Of a DNA stretch of 64,000 bases, positions 33,630 to 44,834 are shown one piece after another (position 1 is the stretch's first letter; the number at the start of each line of letters is the position of its first letter). The translations under genes and the position numbers were made by a program. Location of the stretch: NCBI RefSeq assembly GCF_963678635.1, contig NC_087068.1, forward strand, positions 5,857,563-5,921,562, read 5' to 3'. Source of the DNA: Symsagittifera roscoffensis (Eukaryota > Xenacoelomorpha > Acoela > Convolutidae). The notes beneath the pieces were generated by a model. It ran no database searches. It was given only the letters and a program-made list of their open reading frames with translations, and was not told where the DNA came from.

Positions 33630-35940
33630 ATTTATAAAGTGGTAATTGCATCACGATGGGTTAACAAGGGTCTCTTGAACGCTTACGGTCCTATTTCGGC
33701 CAGGAACTGTCGATACCCCTTCTGATGTTTCTTCGTGTGATCCTTCGTCACCGTGTATAACCAAGACGTCAACATCGCTCGAAACCATGGGAAGAATCTC
33801 ATGCGACTCCACACATGCCTCACCTCCGTAGATATAGAGAATACTTTGCACGCAGTCTCAAACAACTCAAGCCTCCGGTTGTAATCAATGGCATGTATTG
33901 ATTCCGCTGTTGGTGCCCTCGATTCTCGATAATTCGTCACGCTTTCTTCGACCCATCGCAACGTCAGCATCGAGCTTACCACGAAAAAGGTGACCTTCTG
34001 CTGATGTTCAGGTAACCCGACTGACCGAATTTCTTCCACGTCTCATATCAAGCAGAGGTTGGAATGCTCCGAATACCACACTGTCTGTGCCGGGCAGTGG
34101 CATGGGCATTCCCCATGTGTCAGATTGATACTCCGGAGGTTCCGCTCTCCCGAAGTTTCCAACAGAGGTTTAAATTCCGTCATCTTCTCATGTGTTACGT
34201 CATTTTTTTCCATGGCATGGGCAATATTCATCGCTTTCCCGATTGTGTCCTGTCTCTCGAAATCACTCGTGTTTTCGCTTTCCAAGCTCAAGAGTTTTTC
34301 CCCACAGTTCTCACCCAAGTTCTCCAATTGATCCTCCGGCACAGCACCCAGGATCTTCCTCAACAGTCTGTGTACGTGTTTCGATATTTGAGCCAGGCGT
34401 ACACACTTGGGTATCGAGAAGGCTTTGTCCATTAACACCCTCTGACTAGATGTCTTCACCATAGCCATATTTAATGGGTAGTGGCTTCCACACCGATTGG
34501 CCATTACCAATCCCACTAGAGATTTCGCATTCATTGGCAAATTGCAGGCTTCACTCACGGGAAACCCCATCTCCGCTTCAATACCATTCTTCCATACTCT
34601 GATGTGCTTTTGAACCATCTGTAACACTCCGGGCCATGACTCCTTGCTCATTGATGTCACCAATTGGCGTTCGGATTCTAGCATCTCCAGTGATTGCAAG
34701 CTGCACATCCTCGAGGAGAATCCCAATGCCGTCGCTATGATCACCGTGGTGCTCGCATAGCACTCAGCCACTATCTGCACCTCACTTTTCTCCTTCTGCG
34801 TGATGTCACTTAACCACGTGGCCAGTTCTTCCTTCTGAAACGATTGTTATCTGAAGCAGGATCGTCCATCGCAGTAACGTTCTCCACATCCTTACACCAG
34901 GTCCAGGAAACTACGCGGTTCCATTTTCTTCACTTGTTTTTCTTGCTTGCTCGCCGTTTCCTCCGACTCCTTTCGATGAGGTAAGATTTGTTTGTGCACA
35001 ACATTCAGAGTCCCTAAATCTTGATAGTTTTCGCTGCTGACAATCTCACTTGCTCCGTGATTTCTTCATCAGAATCGCGTGGGGATGAGGGCACCAGGCG
35101 GGTCTCAGCATTTTCCAAACAGTCCCCAATTTTATGACCAGCATGTCATTTCCATTTCCCATCTTTAGTTCCACTCTCTTGTTCGAGCGCGTCACGCTGA
35201 TCCACTCTGGCATCTTCACAAGTAACAGACCCAGGCTTGGCCTTCCCCTTTCTGTCGGATCGATCTCGATAATTTTCTCCGTCCAGAACTTCAAAAAATC
35301 CGCCACCTCTAAAATCATGTAGGCGTTCCCGGCCTCCAAATCTAAGAAGGGTAAGCTATCCCCATCACTCCAAATACCTCTTCATGTTCTCCGCGTTTTG
35401 TGGGTTTCATATTTTCTTCTGCTCGGGCCAGGTTACGATGTACGTCAAGCCCCTCCTCGAATTTCTTGCTGTAGAACCCTCGTATTTCATCAAGTTTCCC
35501 ATGGCTCTCTAGAGACTTCCTTGAGCTCTCTTCCTTTTCGATTCCATTACTCTGGTATAAGTTCAAGATAACACAGGAGACACTCCTTTCCGTGGTTTTA
35601 CTTCCCTTTGCTTTTTGTTGGCACATTTGTACAGTAGTGTCTTTTCTCACTGACATAATCCACCTCAAGAAGCAGGCATCTTTTCTTCTCGCTAGGCTTA
35701 ATTGCGAGTTGTCTCGAGCAAAATGTTGCACCAGCAATTGGTACACCTGCAGACTCTTTTCGCCAAGCTTAAGTTTATCCTGCGAAGTCAACGCCTCCAA
35801 TGCCACTCCCGAAAAACTCCACGTGAACATTTAATGTCCTGCCGTGTGGACAAAAGGATTCGCAATCAAAGGCAACGCTGATGACGGTGCTCTCATTGCA
35901 TTTTCAAAATACTCATGCATCAGGTTCTCCCAAGATCGCA
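33630..35940 (-). pseudogene. X-family ORF, copy 2 (most complete of the close pair)
   Basis: Unrecognised protein. Frames on -: 35940-35834 (SWENLMHEYFENAMRAPSS, then TAA), 35830-35342 (MFTWSFSGVALEALTS, LSLARRKDACFLRWIMSV, VFGVMGIAYPS), 35339-35046 (YMILEVADFLKFWTEKIIEID, WISVTRSNKRVELK, VWKMLRPAWCPHPHA), about 34860-34043 (EELATWLSDITQKEK, TTVIIATALGF, MDKAFSIPKCVRLAQISK, FKPLLETSGERN) and, after TGA at 34042-34040, 34039-33683 (VGLPEHQQKV, MLTLRWVEES, PWFRAMLTSWLY), then TAA and AFKRPLLTHRDAITT. The same order as copy 1 shows a real coding family. It is helical and charged with Cys/Trp-containing conserved spots. Function unknown; a structural or accessory role in a non-autonomous LTR element is a guess. 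Confidence 0.6.
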
Positions 35941-35942
35941 TC

Positions 35943-37138
35943 GTATTCCTAATTCTCTTAAGAAAAAATTCGAGTTCTTAATCTTAGTAGTATGGACTTT
36001 TGCCTGTTTTTTGATCGTTTTGACTGGTTCCTGGTGCTTTTAATCAAGTGCTGGAACACTTCAAACTATCCCAAGACGTCTTCTAAGTCTCCTAGGACCA
36101 AAAGTTAGTGCAAACTATGCTCAAAAGTTAGTGCACCTCGCACTGTCCCAAAACCTCTTTGTCCTAGTGTTGGGACGCTTCGCACTGTCCCAAGGCCTCT
36201 CTGTTCCAGTGTTGGAACACTTCATACTGTCCCAAGACCCCTCACTCAAGTGTTGGGACCCTTCGTCCCGTCCCAAGAACACTCACTCAAGCATTGGGGC
36301 ACTTCGCACTGTCCCTAAACCTCTTTGTTCTACCAAACTTTTACCTACTAGCCCCCTGCAATTACCTCCATTTATTAATCCGGTGCTGTAGAACTGTAGA
36401 ACCTGTTTCCAAAATCTGCTCAAGTAAAAACGTATCCTCAAAACAGTGGGTACCCGCTTATCCATTTTAACACTTATTTCCGATAACGTAATGTGACTTT
36501 TAACGATACCCGATTGACCCAACAGAACACCCCTGTGTGTCCTTCTCTGTTTGTTCTGATTCCGTGCTGGTTGTCTCCTTGGCGTGTCCAGCACCTCTCT
36601 TCAGCACCACTTTTCCACTTGGCTGGTCACCTGTTCCAGTCAAGTCTCCTAGTGGTCCGCCGACTGACCAAACAGAACACGCTTGTGTGCCCTTCTCTGT
36701 TTGTTCTTGCCCGTGCTGGATGTTTCTTCGGCGTGTCCAGCACTTCTCGGGTCCCCTTCCTGAGAACCACTTTCCCACTTGGCTGGTCACTTTTTCCATT
36801 CAAGTCTCCTAGTGGTCCGCTGAATTTGCAAGCTATCTGAAAACCCTTAACAACGCCCCACGATCGGGAACCTGATAAAGTCACTGATTTGATTGAAACA
36901 ATCGGTCTTTTTGGAAAACAGTATGGGTATACTATTTCAATTAAAGTAAAGGTTTGATCCACCCAATCTGGAAGTCAAAGCCACTGTCTTTTTTTGTTTT
37001 AGGGTTTTTTGTTCCTGTTTCTATTCTTTTTGTTTTTTTGTTTTGCCCTTTGTCTTTTGCTCGTTTTTCGTCCCCCTAGTTACCCCCTTTGCTCGGTTAG
37101 CTAGGCCTCGTTCGGAGACCGTACCAGGAATTTTTCTC
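35943..37138 (-). mobile_element. Retroelement leader, copy A3 (truncated)
   Basis: Same start as A1/A2, minisatellite at about 36050-36330, and duplicated hairpin module (stems 36564-36570/36588-36594 and 36713-36719/36737-36743). A stretch of about 190 bases present in A1 (about 25490-25650) is deleted near 36385. Identity with A1/A2 stops at 37138, where Polinton polymerase sequence begins, so the last part of the leader and the 5' LTR are missing. Confidence 0.75.
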
Positions 37139-40100
37139 ATCGCAATACTTGTGGAAGAAGTTGTAGTATAACTCCAACATTCTAAGTTTGGCGTATTGAA
37201 GAATGAAAAAACCTACAATAATTGGTTCTCTATGTTCAATTGTTGACTTCAATAGTTCTACTTCATATAAGTCCTTTTTCACAATATTCAATCGCTTGAA
37301 AAACTTCTCATTTATTGCTTTTAGTGTCTTCTCATCGCCGAGATATTTGGTTATCGTGTGTCCATAATTTGATAACCGTACGAACTGTTACCGAGAAGCT
37401 TCATCGTCTCAGCAACAACTCCAGAATGTGGATTCTCGTCTCCTTCTCGTCGAGCATCAACAACAGATTGAACAAATTTGTTGAAACATTCCTAGGTGTG
37501 TACTCAACAAATCGATAATTTTTTGTACATTGAAGTCCAAGACTTAGATAGAAGTTAAGAAGAGGTGTGATGATTGTACCATTTTCTAATTTAAAACTGG
37601 AAATCAACATTCGTTGTGGGTTTTTCAGCAAATCGTTTTCTTCGGCATAGTTTTTCATGTATTCTCCAATATCGTTTCGGGAGACGTCAATGTTTTTGAA
37701 TATTGGAGGAAAATTTGAAAATGTAGGCTTCAACTCGTCAGGAACTATTAAATCGCATTGGACATAACCAAAAAGAGATCTGTTCTTTATTTTTTCAAGT
37801 AAAGAATCAGTAGACAGAGGTCTTTTGTAAGGAAAATTTGTCTTGACATGATTCTTGATTGAAGAATCTGTTTTGAAATGCTTCCACCACTCACACTCCC
37901 ACATTTCCTGAATTTTGTAACCTCTTTCTTTTATGTACTCTCGTCTCAACTCGTCCATTTCTCGCTTCTTATTTCCCCTTTCAATATCTTGTTCTGACAA
38001 CGATGGACGGGTTTCTTGACATGAGCAGAAATGATAGTAGCAACCCATAGCTTCAAATACTATTCTACAGTGATCACAGTAACCATCAACATGAAAACAG
38101 TCAATTTTTTTCTGCTTTCCGGTTGTGTAAAAACTCTGAATTTTACACTCTGGTCTCAATTCATGATAAAAGGACATAACCATGTTCTCGAAATTTCTTG
38201 TTCTATTATTTCTAGTTTTAAAACGATCAGTTTCAGAGTCATACTCCCATCTTGTGTAAAGTCCGGTTGGCATCTCTTGACACATTGAGAATGAATATAA
38301 TTGGCTAGCGTCAATTCCAACAATTGTCTTACAAATATTTGACGAGTTACGAATATAAGTTTGATCGACAACAGCTTTTCGCGTAAAAACTATTGATGGA
38401 CCACCAGTCATGTCTTCTCTAATTTTCTCACATAAATCTTTATCTCCTTCAAAGAACGGGTAAAATTTGTGATTTATCGACTTGTGTAAGCAGATATTTG
38501 CGAGATTTGAAGCGTGCATCCCAGTTTCAGCATGTCAATTCCCTTATCATGGTGAAACTCTATCATTTTTTGCATAGCTTCAAGAAAAGGAACAACATCT
38601 TTGTTGTTGTATCATGGTAAGAAGTCTTTGAAAGTAATCATGCTTTGTTGTTCCCAGATGTTTTTCAAATACGAGTAATTTTCAAAACCTGTTGGTGGAA
38701 TTGATTGAATACGCAACTTTTTCAGCGAACTTTGTTAATCAAGTCCTCCATTAACCAGTTTTTGGTAATCGTTGAAATCTTTCTCGAGAGGGTTGTGGTT
38801 TCTCAGTTTGCTGAAAAAAGTTTCATATGGAGGCAACTCCGTACAGACAAGCTTGTCTGGACTGTCAAACCATTCGTAAGGGAAAAAACCTTTGGTCTCA
38901 CTTGCTTTATAGGCTTTCAGAACCGAATCCAATGTGGTTGCCCCTCCAAGAAATTTCATTATGTCCAAAAAACTGAACATCTCCAAATTTGAATGATATG
39001 AAGTCATTTGCTTTTTTAATGACTGTTGGTTCGATTTCTTTATCACATATAAGGTATGGAATCAAATAAGATTTGATAAGGTTCAGATCGTATCTGCCGC
39101 TATTGAAACCGAACACCGGTAAGGTATTAACATAACGCTCTAAATGCTGTTTCAAGTCGATCAACTGATTTTTTTGAATTCTCAAGAATTGTGTTGACAT
39201 GTCATCTTCGTCGCCATCCTCAACACATTCATCTTCATAATCGAAGACTTCCGTTCTTTTAGTTAAAGTTCTAGCATTAAGCTTATCAAAGATCTTTTTG
39301 ACTCGATCATTGACAGTGTTTTCGATTTCTTGAAACTTGGTTTTCATTTGTAGTTCACTTTTTTCAGCCAGAAGTTCCAAGCTGGAAACAAAAGCAATTA
39401 TTAGAAGTTCTGGATCTTTTTCACACAAGAAAATTTGACCATCTTGCAGATTTGAAGATATTGATACGGAAATAGGGACATGTTTTCCAATCCAAGTAGT
39501 TGTTTCAGTTGCTTTCAATTCTTCTGTGGGAACACAGATCGATTCGAAATCAAAAACTGCAACATTGCTAAACAATTTCTGACCTTCAGTGTAGGGAATG
39601 TTGAAGCCATCCAATTTCTCGAATATTGTTTCCCGTAGTGTGTACGCATTTTTGGGATAAATATGTCGCACTCGATCTTTACAAGTTAGAAGATGTCGGT
39701 TGAAGTTGTTTGATCTGTTGAAGAAACAGTCACAGCTAGGACATCGAAAACACTTGAAGAAGGAATCAATATCATTCGTGTGAATAATATGGTTGTTGAA
39801 TCTTTCACCGTTTTTTTCAAATTTTCCGATACTTCACCGTTTTTTCAAATTTTCCAATACTTCGTCTGGCTAATTCTCCAACATATTCTCCTTCTTGAAT
39901 ATCAAAATTGTAAATGAATATGTTTCGTTCAACTATTCCCTTTACAACAGGTAAATCATCGATTGACACTTCACGAAAATTCTTCGGATCGTATCCAGAT
40001 TTTGATATAAACTCTGTAAACAGCTGAGATGTATGAGCATCCAGGTTACTATGACCATGCAAATACATTGTTAACGCACGGAAAAGACAAAGATGATCTT

Positions 40101-40915
40101 TGTATGGTTGTTTATCTTTGTCCGATAAAAGACAGTTTACTTGCGTATGGGATGTTTTTCAGTAGTGCAGCAAAAACAGTAAGATTTGTGATCAACTTGA
40201 ACCTCCACTTTGTGTTCTGACGTTCTTGGGTGCATTGCTCCACGATATCGAACTTTTCAACTTTTCCCTGGATTGTAATCAAATCCGCTTTCGTACACAG
40301 TAAATGCGATTTTTCGAACAAATTAATGTTTTCGTGTGCATAGTATTACCGTTAGTCTCCCGTTTCAATATTACGGAGAACAAATCCAAGAGCAATATTG
40401 ATTTTTGCAGCGGAATCTAGCTTGTTGAAGACTTCTTCAAGCTTCTCGTTGATAATCTTGGTATCTAACTTTGACACTTGAAAGTTAAATACCTTATGCC
40501 TCCCATTCTCCATCTCAGTGTCCACCAAGAAATGCTGACAAGCAGTCAACTCCTCTTTGAGTTTCTCTCCATCTTCCCCTTCCTCCTCCACAATCTTGTT
40601 CAAGTCTGCCACCGTATCACTTGGTTTCCGTTGTTTCGCCCCATGTTCTTTTCTCCGATGTTGTTGGAGAGAGTAGTAACTCGGAAACTCCTGCTCACAA
40701 GACGAGCAAACCGTTGATTGCTTGGAAGTTGATGGAGCAAGTTTTTTGGCCACGTGATAATTCATTTCTTGTTTATTGTAAGTGAAATACTTACAATCAG
40801 GACAAGAAATAATCCCTGCTTGACAGCTTTTCCTATGTCGAGCTGCATGATCCCTCCTGTACTCTTTACCACAATCCTCGCATTTCACTTTCTCATTTCT
40901 ATTCAGCGATGGCAT
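37139..40915 (-). pseudogene. Polinton protein-primed DNA polymerase B, truncated and broken
   Basis: Start at ATG 40915. N-terminal zinc fingers (CEDCGKEYRRDHAARHRKSC, CPDCKYFTY, CSSCEQEFPSYYSLQQHRRKEH), then a helical N-terminal domain (40352-39820). The 3'-5' exonuclease follows, with FDFESI (Exo I) and FGFNSGRYDLNLIKSYL (Exo II) in the 39671-38907 frame, then FLGGATTLDS. Polymerase motif A is DASQLYSFSM in 38519-37401. Motif B (KLLGNSSYG) is still readable near 37400-37370 in another frame. The gene ends at GFFILQYAKLRMLELYYNF at the junction with leader A3, before the expected motif C (DTD), so it lacks the catalytic Asp pair. Breaks include a TAA at about 38737, a TGA at 38614-38612 where Trp is expected, and frameshifts at about 40340, 39700, 38960, 38520 and 37400. 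Confidence 0.9.
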
Positions 40916-41276
40916 CTAAAAAATGGGAGAATTTTTAAGTCTCAATATAAAGGGATTAGAATTTGGTACATATCGAAGTGGGATATTTAAAATGTTCCAA
41001 AACATTTAATAAAAATAATTTTTACTTACTTTGAATTGTTAAAAATATTTGAAATTTATTTCAAGTAGTTATACAAAGTATAGAGCAGTTGCTTTTAACG
41101 TAAAAGAAAATCAGAATGAAATAAACTTTTTTTGCTTTTTATTAGAGAAAATCAACCAATCAGAATTGAGTATTCTTTTAGTAACACTGTTTGTTGGAAA
41201 TCAACCAATCAGAATTCAGCATTGTCTAAAAGTGAATTGTTTATTATTTAAAAAAAATATTAATCATTATTTGAAA
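40916..41276. promoter_or_regulatory. Divergent intergenic region with two CCAAT boxes
   Basis: Between the polymerase start (-) and a small + ORF. Two copies of AAATCAACCAATCAGAATT (CCAAT at 41156-41160 and 41205-41209, 49 bases apart) are in the forward orientation. Together with the reverse-oriented set at 42034-42208 they suggest NF-Y-type promoter elements. Function is inferred. Confidence 0.4.
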
Positions 41277-41797
41277 ATGTCTATCAAAAAATATTTGAGC
41301 TTCCTCGAGTTACTTTATAAGAAAAAAGAAAAAATTCCAATTGATTTTCTTATTGATGAAATAGATGTTGACTCTTACTTTTTTCATAATTTTTTGGACG
41401 TCTTTATTGTACAAAACAGAGTTATCCGACTAAGTAAAGGTCTCTTCAGAGAAACTTACTCAATCAAAGAGTTTACTTTTGATTCACATATTGCGTATCA
41501 CAGTTTTAAACTTACGGCTGAATTACACCTCACAAGGAAAGAAATTTTTATATTCTCGAGAATTTGAAATTGATCAAAAAGTCGTACGATAATATATCAA
41601 AAACTCTTTTTATCCCCTATACAAAACCCAAATTTGTAAAAACACCTCAGCAAAGTTCTTTACTCCTTCATTTCTTTAAAGATTTTCAAAGTTCAAAATC
41701 CTGCTTGATTCGGTTTGGAATCAGATTTCCAGAAGTCTGCTTTGAAAAATTCGTCAACTTTGAGTTATCCTCCCAAATTTACACAAAAATTAAATAA
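41277..41797 (+). pseudogene. Small Polinton ORF, unknown function
   Basis: ATG 41277 to TGA 41567 gives 96 residues (MSIKKYLSFLELLYKKKEK, then FTFDSHIAYHSFKLTAELHLTR). A second frame (41568-41797) continues with FIPYTKPKFVKTPQQ and VCFEKFVNFELSSQ, so one protein of about 170 residues with a single frameshift near 41560 is possible. Lys/Phe-rich, no motif recognised. A following ORF (about 41862-42010) could encode a short hydrophobic peptide. Confidence 0.4.
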
Positions 41798-42029
41798 CTT
41801 GACTATCTACTTAAAAATCAACAATTTCTCATAGATAACATACAAAAAATTCAATTAACTTGATGAAAAAATTTGCAGAGATGTTACTTTTATTAATTTT
41901 CTTTCTTTTGTTACTTATATCAGCAATATTTCTTATTTTTACTGCAAATAACTTTTGGTCAGTTGTTTTTGCAATTGCTTTTGTGTATGTTTTTACTTAT
42001 TTGGAAGATTAAAGTCCTTAAAAGCGTCT

Positions 42030-42210
42030 TCTGATTGGATACGACAACTAGAACAAAAATGAACGTTTTTGTGATTGGAAACGACAAAATCCAAAATGGA
42101 GCTTTGTTTCCGATTGGATACGACTTTTATCCAAGAATCCCATAAAAGGAAGCTGAAATCTGATTGGACACGACTACAATCCAAATAAGGAAAATCAATT
42201 CTGATTGGTT
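42030..42210 (+). promoter_or_regulatory. Cluster of five inverted CCAAT boxes
   Basis: Five copies of a TGATTGGAWACGAC-like element: ATTGG at 42034-42038, 42074-42078, 42113-42117, 42163-42167 and 42204-42208. Spacing is 40, 39, 50 and 41 bases. It lies about 190 bases upstream of ATG 42397. A direct repeat (CCGTCAACTAYC, CTCTCTCARCTC) follows at 42285-42358. Interpreted as a promoter with NF-Y-type sites. Confidence 0.5.
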
Positions 42211-42396
42211 AAACCCACACAGTCGAGTTGAAGGTACCCCTAACTCCTAACTAAAAATCATTTTATTTTCAACTTAACTACCGTCAACTACCTCCTCTCT
42301 CAGCTCTAAATACCTTAATTTCAACTTATCTTCCGTCAACTATCCCTCTCTCAACTCCTTCTTATCTTTACTCTTGTACTCAATTTATTGCTCAAA

Positions 42397-42884
42397 ATGA
42401 TCTTCTCAGTGCAAAACAGCAACCTCATGTACTCTGTAGATTTTTCGCCTGATCTAGTACAAATTCAAGTGCGAGAAACAGTCTCTGGAGTTTTTCTGGC
42501 ACGAATGGACATCCCAATCCAAGTCTGGCACATGGTGGAAGTGATGCGAAGGGATTTCAACGAACATCATATGATGCAAGTTCCCATCACAGAGAACCAA
42601 CTTGGAACAATGCAAATGATGGGGGAAGTTTCTGATCATGTGGGAATGAACTCTCCCGAGATTCCGGACTCAAGATTTGTGGCTCAACCAGTCGACGACT
42701 TCCTCTTTTCTTGGGAGGAGGAAGATCAGTCGAAAACACCATCACAATAGATGAAGATGAGGGATTCTCAGAAACAATGACGCCTCCAGTTCCACAACAA
42801 CCATCAGCAATGGAACCTCGTCCAGCTCTGCGTTCTATAGAGAACCTCCAGAACTCTTCTGCTGCTCGACAGCTCTTTAATTGA
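42397..42884 (+). pseudogene. Polinton ORF, possibly PC4-like, with frameshifted C-terminus
   Basis: ATG 42397 to TAG 42750 gives 117 residues: VDFSPDLVQIQVRETVSGVF, ARMDIPIQVWHMVEVMRRDF and then an acidic tail. A +1/+2 frame continues from about 42730 (ITIDEDEGFSETMTPP, Pro-rich, ending RQLFN) to TGA 42884, followed by AATAAA at 42895-42900, so the gene probably ended there and one base was lost or gained near 42725. The alternating strand plus Trp-containing helix resembles the ssDNA-binding core of PC4 coactivators, as does the ORF at 44503. This likeness is weak. Confidence 0.4.
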
Positions 42885-42894
42885 ATGTTTTTGT

Positions 42895-42900
42895 AAATAA
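42895..42900 (+). terminator. Polyadenylation signal AATAAA
   Basis: AATAAA 11 bases after the probable stop at 42884 of the gene at 42397, followed by a GT-rich stretch (GGTTGTTTGGTTTTG). Confidence 0.5.
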
Positions 42901-43134
42901 AGGTTGTTTGGTTTTGACTTCGTTTTCTGTAATTAATTTCTTCAATTTCATTTTAATTATGAGAATAGATGAGAGGTTCAAGGTAAAACATTGAAAAACA
43001 ATTAGAATTTAGTTAAGTGCTCCGAACTTGCACACATGTTAAAAAATTTGATTAATTTTTGCACAAAAATTCGGAAAAACACTCAAAAACACTAAAAAAC
43101 ACTAAGTAAAAAGTTACCTAATCGATATTGCATC

Positions 43135-43560
43135 TTGTACACACTTTTAGCCTTTTGTAAAAAAAATTGAAACACTTTTCGCATTTTGTCGAAAAAAAGT
43201 AAAACACTTTTCGCATTTTGTTAAAAAAATTGAAACACTTTTCGCATTTTATCGAAAAAAGTAAAACACTTTTCGCATTTTGTTGAAAAAATTGAAACAC
43301 TTTTCGAATTTTATCGAAAAAAGTAAAACACTTTTCGCATTTTGTTGAAAAAATTGAAACACTTTTAGCATTTTATCGAAAAAAGTAAAACGCTTTTCGC
43401 ATTTTGTCGAAAAAATTGAATCACTTTTCGCATTTTAGCGAAAAAAGTAAAACACTTTTTGCATTTTGTCGAAAAAAGTGAAACAATTTTCGCATTATGT
43501 CAAAAAAATTGAAACATTTTTTAAAACTTGTTAAAAAAATTGAAATGTTTTTTTGCAACT
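43135..43560. repeat. AT-rich minisatellite with alternating 30-base units
   Basis: About 14 units of CACTTTTCGCATTTTGTCGAAAAAA type. Two versions alternate (…ATTGAAACA and …AGTAAAACA), giving a higher-order period of about 59-60 bases. It lies between convergent ORFs of the Polinton. Open frames across it only reflect the repeat period. Confidence 0.85.
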
Positions 43561-43697
43561 TTTTGAAAATCAAAACAAATATTACATCTTTCTTACATGT
43601 TTGATAATTTTTTGTGCAAAAGTTTTTGACCACAGTGATTTTTTTTTCGGTAATTAATGGTAACTTTGTAAACATATGAGAGAAAATAGATGGAATA

Positions 43698-44288
43698 TCA
43701 GAAGTTTTTTATTGAAAAATTGACATGATCACTATTTACAAATCCATAACCATCAATAAAACAGTCAATTGTTTTTAACAAATCATGTTCATATTTTGAG
43801 TTTTGTATTTTACGAACTCTTTCTAGAAAAGCTGAACCAATAGTTTGTGTGGAAGCTAGTTTCTGGTTAGAATATAAATAGTGACTTTTGAATTTTTTGC
43901 GTAACAGTCTTTTCTTTGGCATTTTTTCTGCTCCTTTCCATTCCAAATTGTGATGAACAGCGCGATCAATTTGATTGAAAACTTCGCCAGTTGATGAAAT
44001 AACATTCGAATAAAATCTGTATTTGTACAGAGTGTAAAGACAATCGATAATTTGGTATGTGAAATGAAAATTACTCAATCGTTGTAAAATTCGATCGAAA
44101 GATGAACCAATCAGAAGTATGTGGAACTTACAATTTTCCAAAGAACAGTAAGAATTGTGGGTAGAGACACAAAAATTATTGGCTACTATAAATTTTTCGT
44201 AAAAATCACTGGAAACGGAAAAAAATTGCGATTTTTGACTATACTCTGAATAAAAGCTGGGAAGAGCTCGACACATAGCTGCAGCCAT
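43698..44288 (-). CDS. Polinton ORF, unknown function
   Basis: ATG 44288 (MAAAMCRALPSFYSEYSQ) to a stop at 43700, 196 residues, intact. Reads FYEKFIVANNFCVSTHN, FHILLIGSSFDRILQRL, YQIIDCLYTLYKYRFYSN, then GEVFNQIDRAVHHNLEWKGA and a basic stretch KMPKKRLLRKKFKSH before a C-terminal helix. No family recognised. The basic stretch suggests nucleic-acid binding or a nuclear signal. It is the only - gene besides the polymerase. Confidence 0.55.
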   Translation of the reverse strand: MAAAMCRALPSFYSEYSQKSQFFSVSSDFYEKFIVANNFCVSTHNSYCSLENCKFHILLIGSSFDRILQRLSNFHFTYQIIDCLYTLYKYRFYSNVISSTGEVFNQIDRAVHHNLEWKGAEKMPKKRLLRKKFKSHYLYSNQKLASTQTIGSAFLERVRKIQNSKYEHDLLKTIDCFIDGYGFVNSDHVNFSIKNF

Positions 44289-44502
44289 CTGGAACAATGA
44301 TTTTTGCTGAAAATTGAGGATTTATATAGGAACACTAACACCTACACAATTCCATATTTGGAAATTTCCCTCAAAAATTCCAATCATAGATCTATTTCCT
44401 TTTATGGTTCAGTGAATGAGTCATATTGTTTACTTTCAATTTCGTTTAATCTCAAATGGACTCGTTCCTATATTGGAACTCACTTCTGACAAAGAGTCAA
44501 CT

Positions 44503-44781
44503 ATGGATCAGGAGCTTGCCAACTGCAACAAAGTGTATGACATAGCAACATACAATAGAAGACAAGTTTGTGTCACGATCAAGAAGTACAATATTAACAA
44601 ACCTCCCTACATTCAGATTCGACTATTCACCGCAAAAGAAAATGAAGCAATGAAACAAGTTGCCTATGTCAACTATACTTTGAACGAATTCAAAGAACTG
44701 TCCCAAATTTTGGGAGACTTTATGTTTGTTGAGAACTGTAATGTACAAAAATTTGTGTTGTTTATGTTTTTTGTCTTGTAA
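44503..44781 (+). CDS. Small Polinton protein, possible PC4-like ssDNA-binding fold
   Basis: ATG 44503 to TAA, 92 residues. Core: VCVTIKKYNINKPPYIQIRL, KQVAYVNYTLNEFKELSQIL. Two or three beta strands with basic residues followed by an amphipathic helix match the layout of the PC4 C-terminal domain, which binds single-stranded DNA. The first 18 codons upstream lack a nearer ATG that fits. Weak evidence; it could be an unrelated small beta-alpha protein. Confidence 0.45.
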   Translation: MDQELANCNKVYDIATYNRRQVCVTIKKYNINKPPYIQIRLFTAKENEAMKQVAYVNYTLNEFKELSQILGDFMFVENCNVQKFVLFMFFVL

Positions 44782-44834
44782 TTTAACTAATTATCCTCAA
44801 AATCATTTTTCATTTAGTATTGGTGTTGAACAGT

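Noticed and set aside
35943-37138. Leader A3 as the left terminal inverted repeat of the Polinton
   Set aside because: The same leader occurs twice more with LTRs and no Polinton, and the polymerase is truncated at the junction.
43118-43675. ORFs on - across the AT-rich minisatellite
   Set aside because: Open only because the unit length is a multiple of three; composition is repeat-driven.
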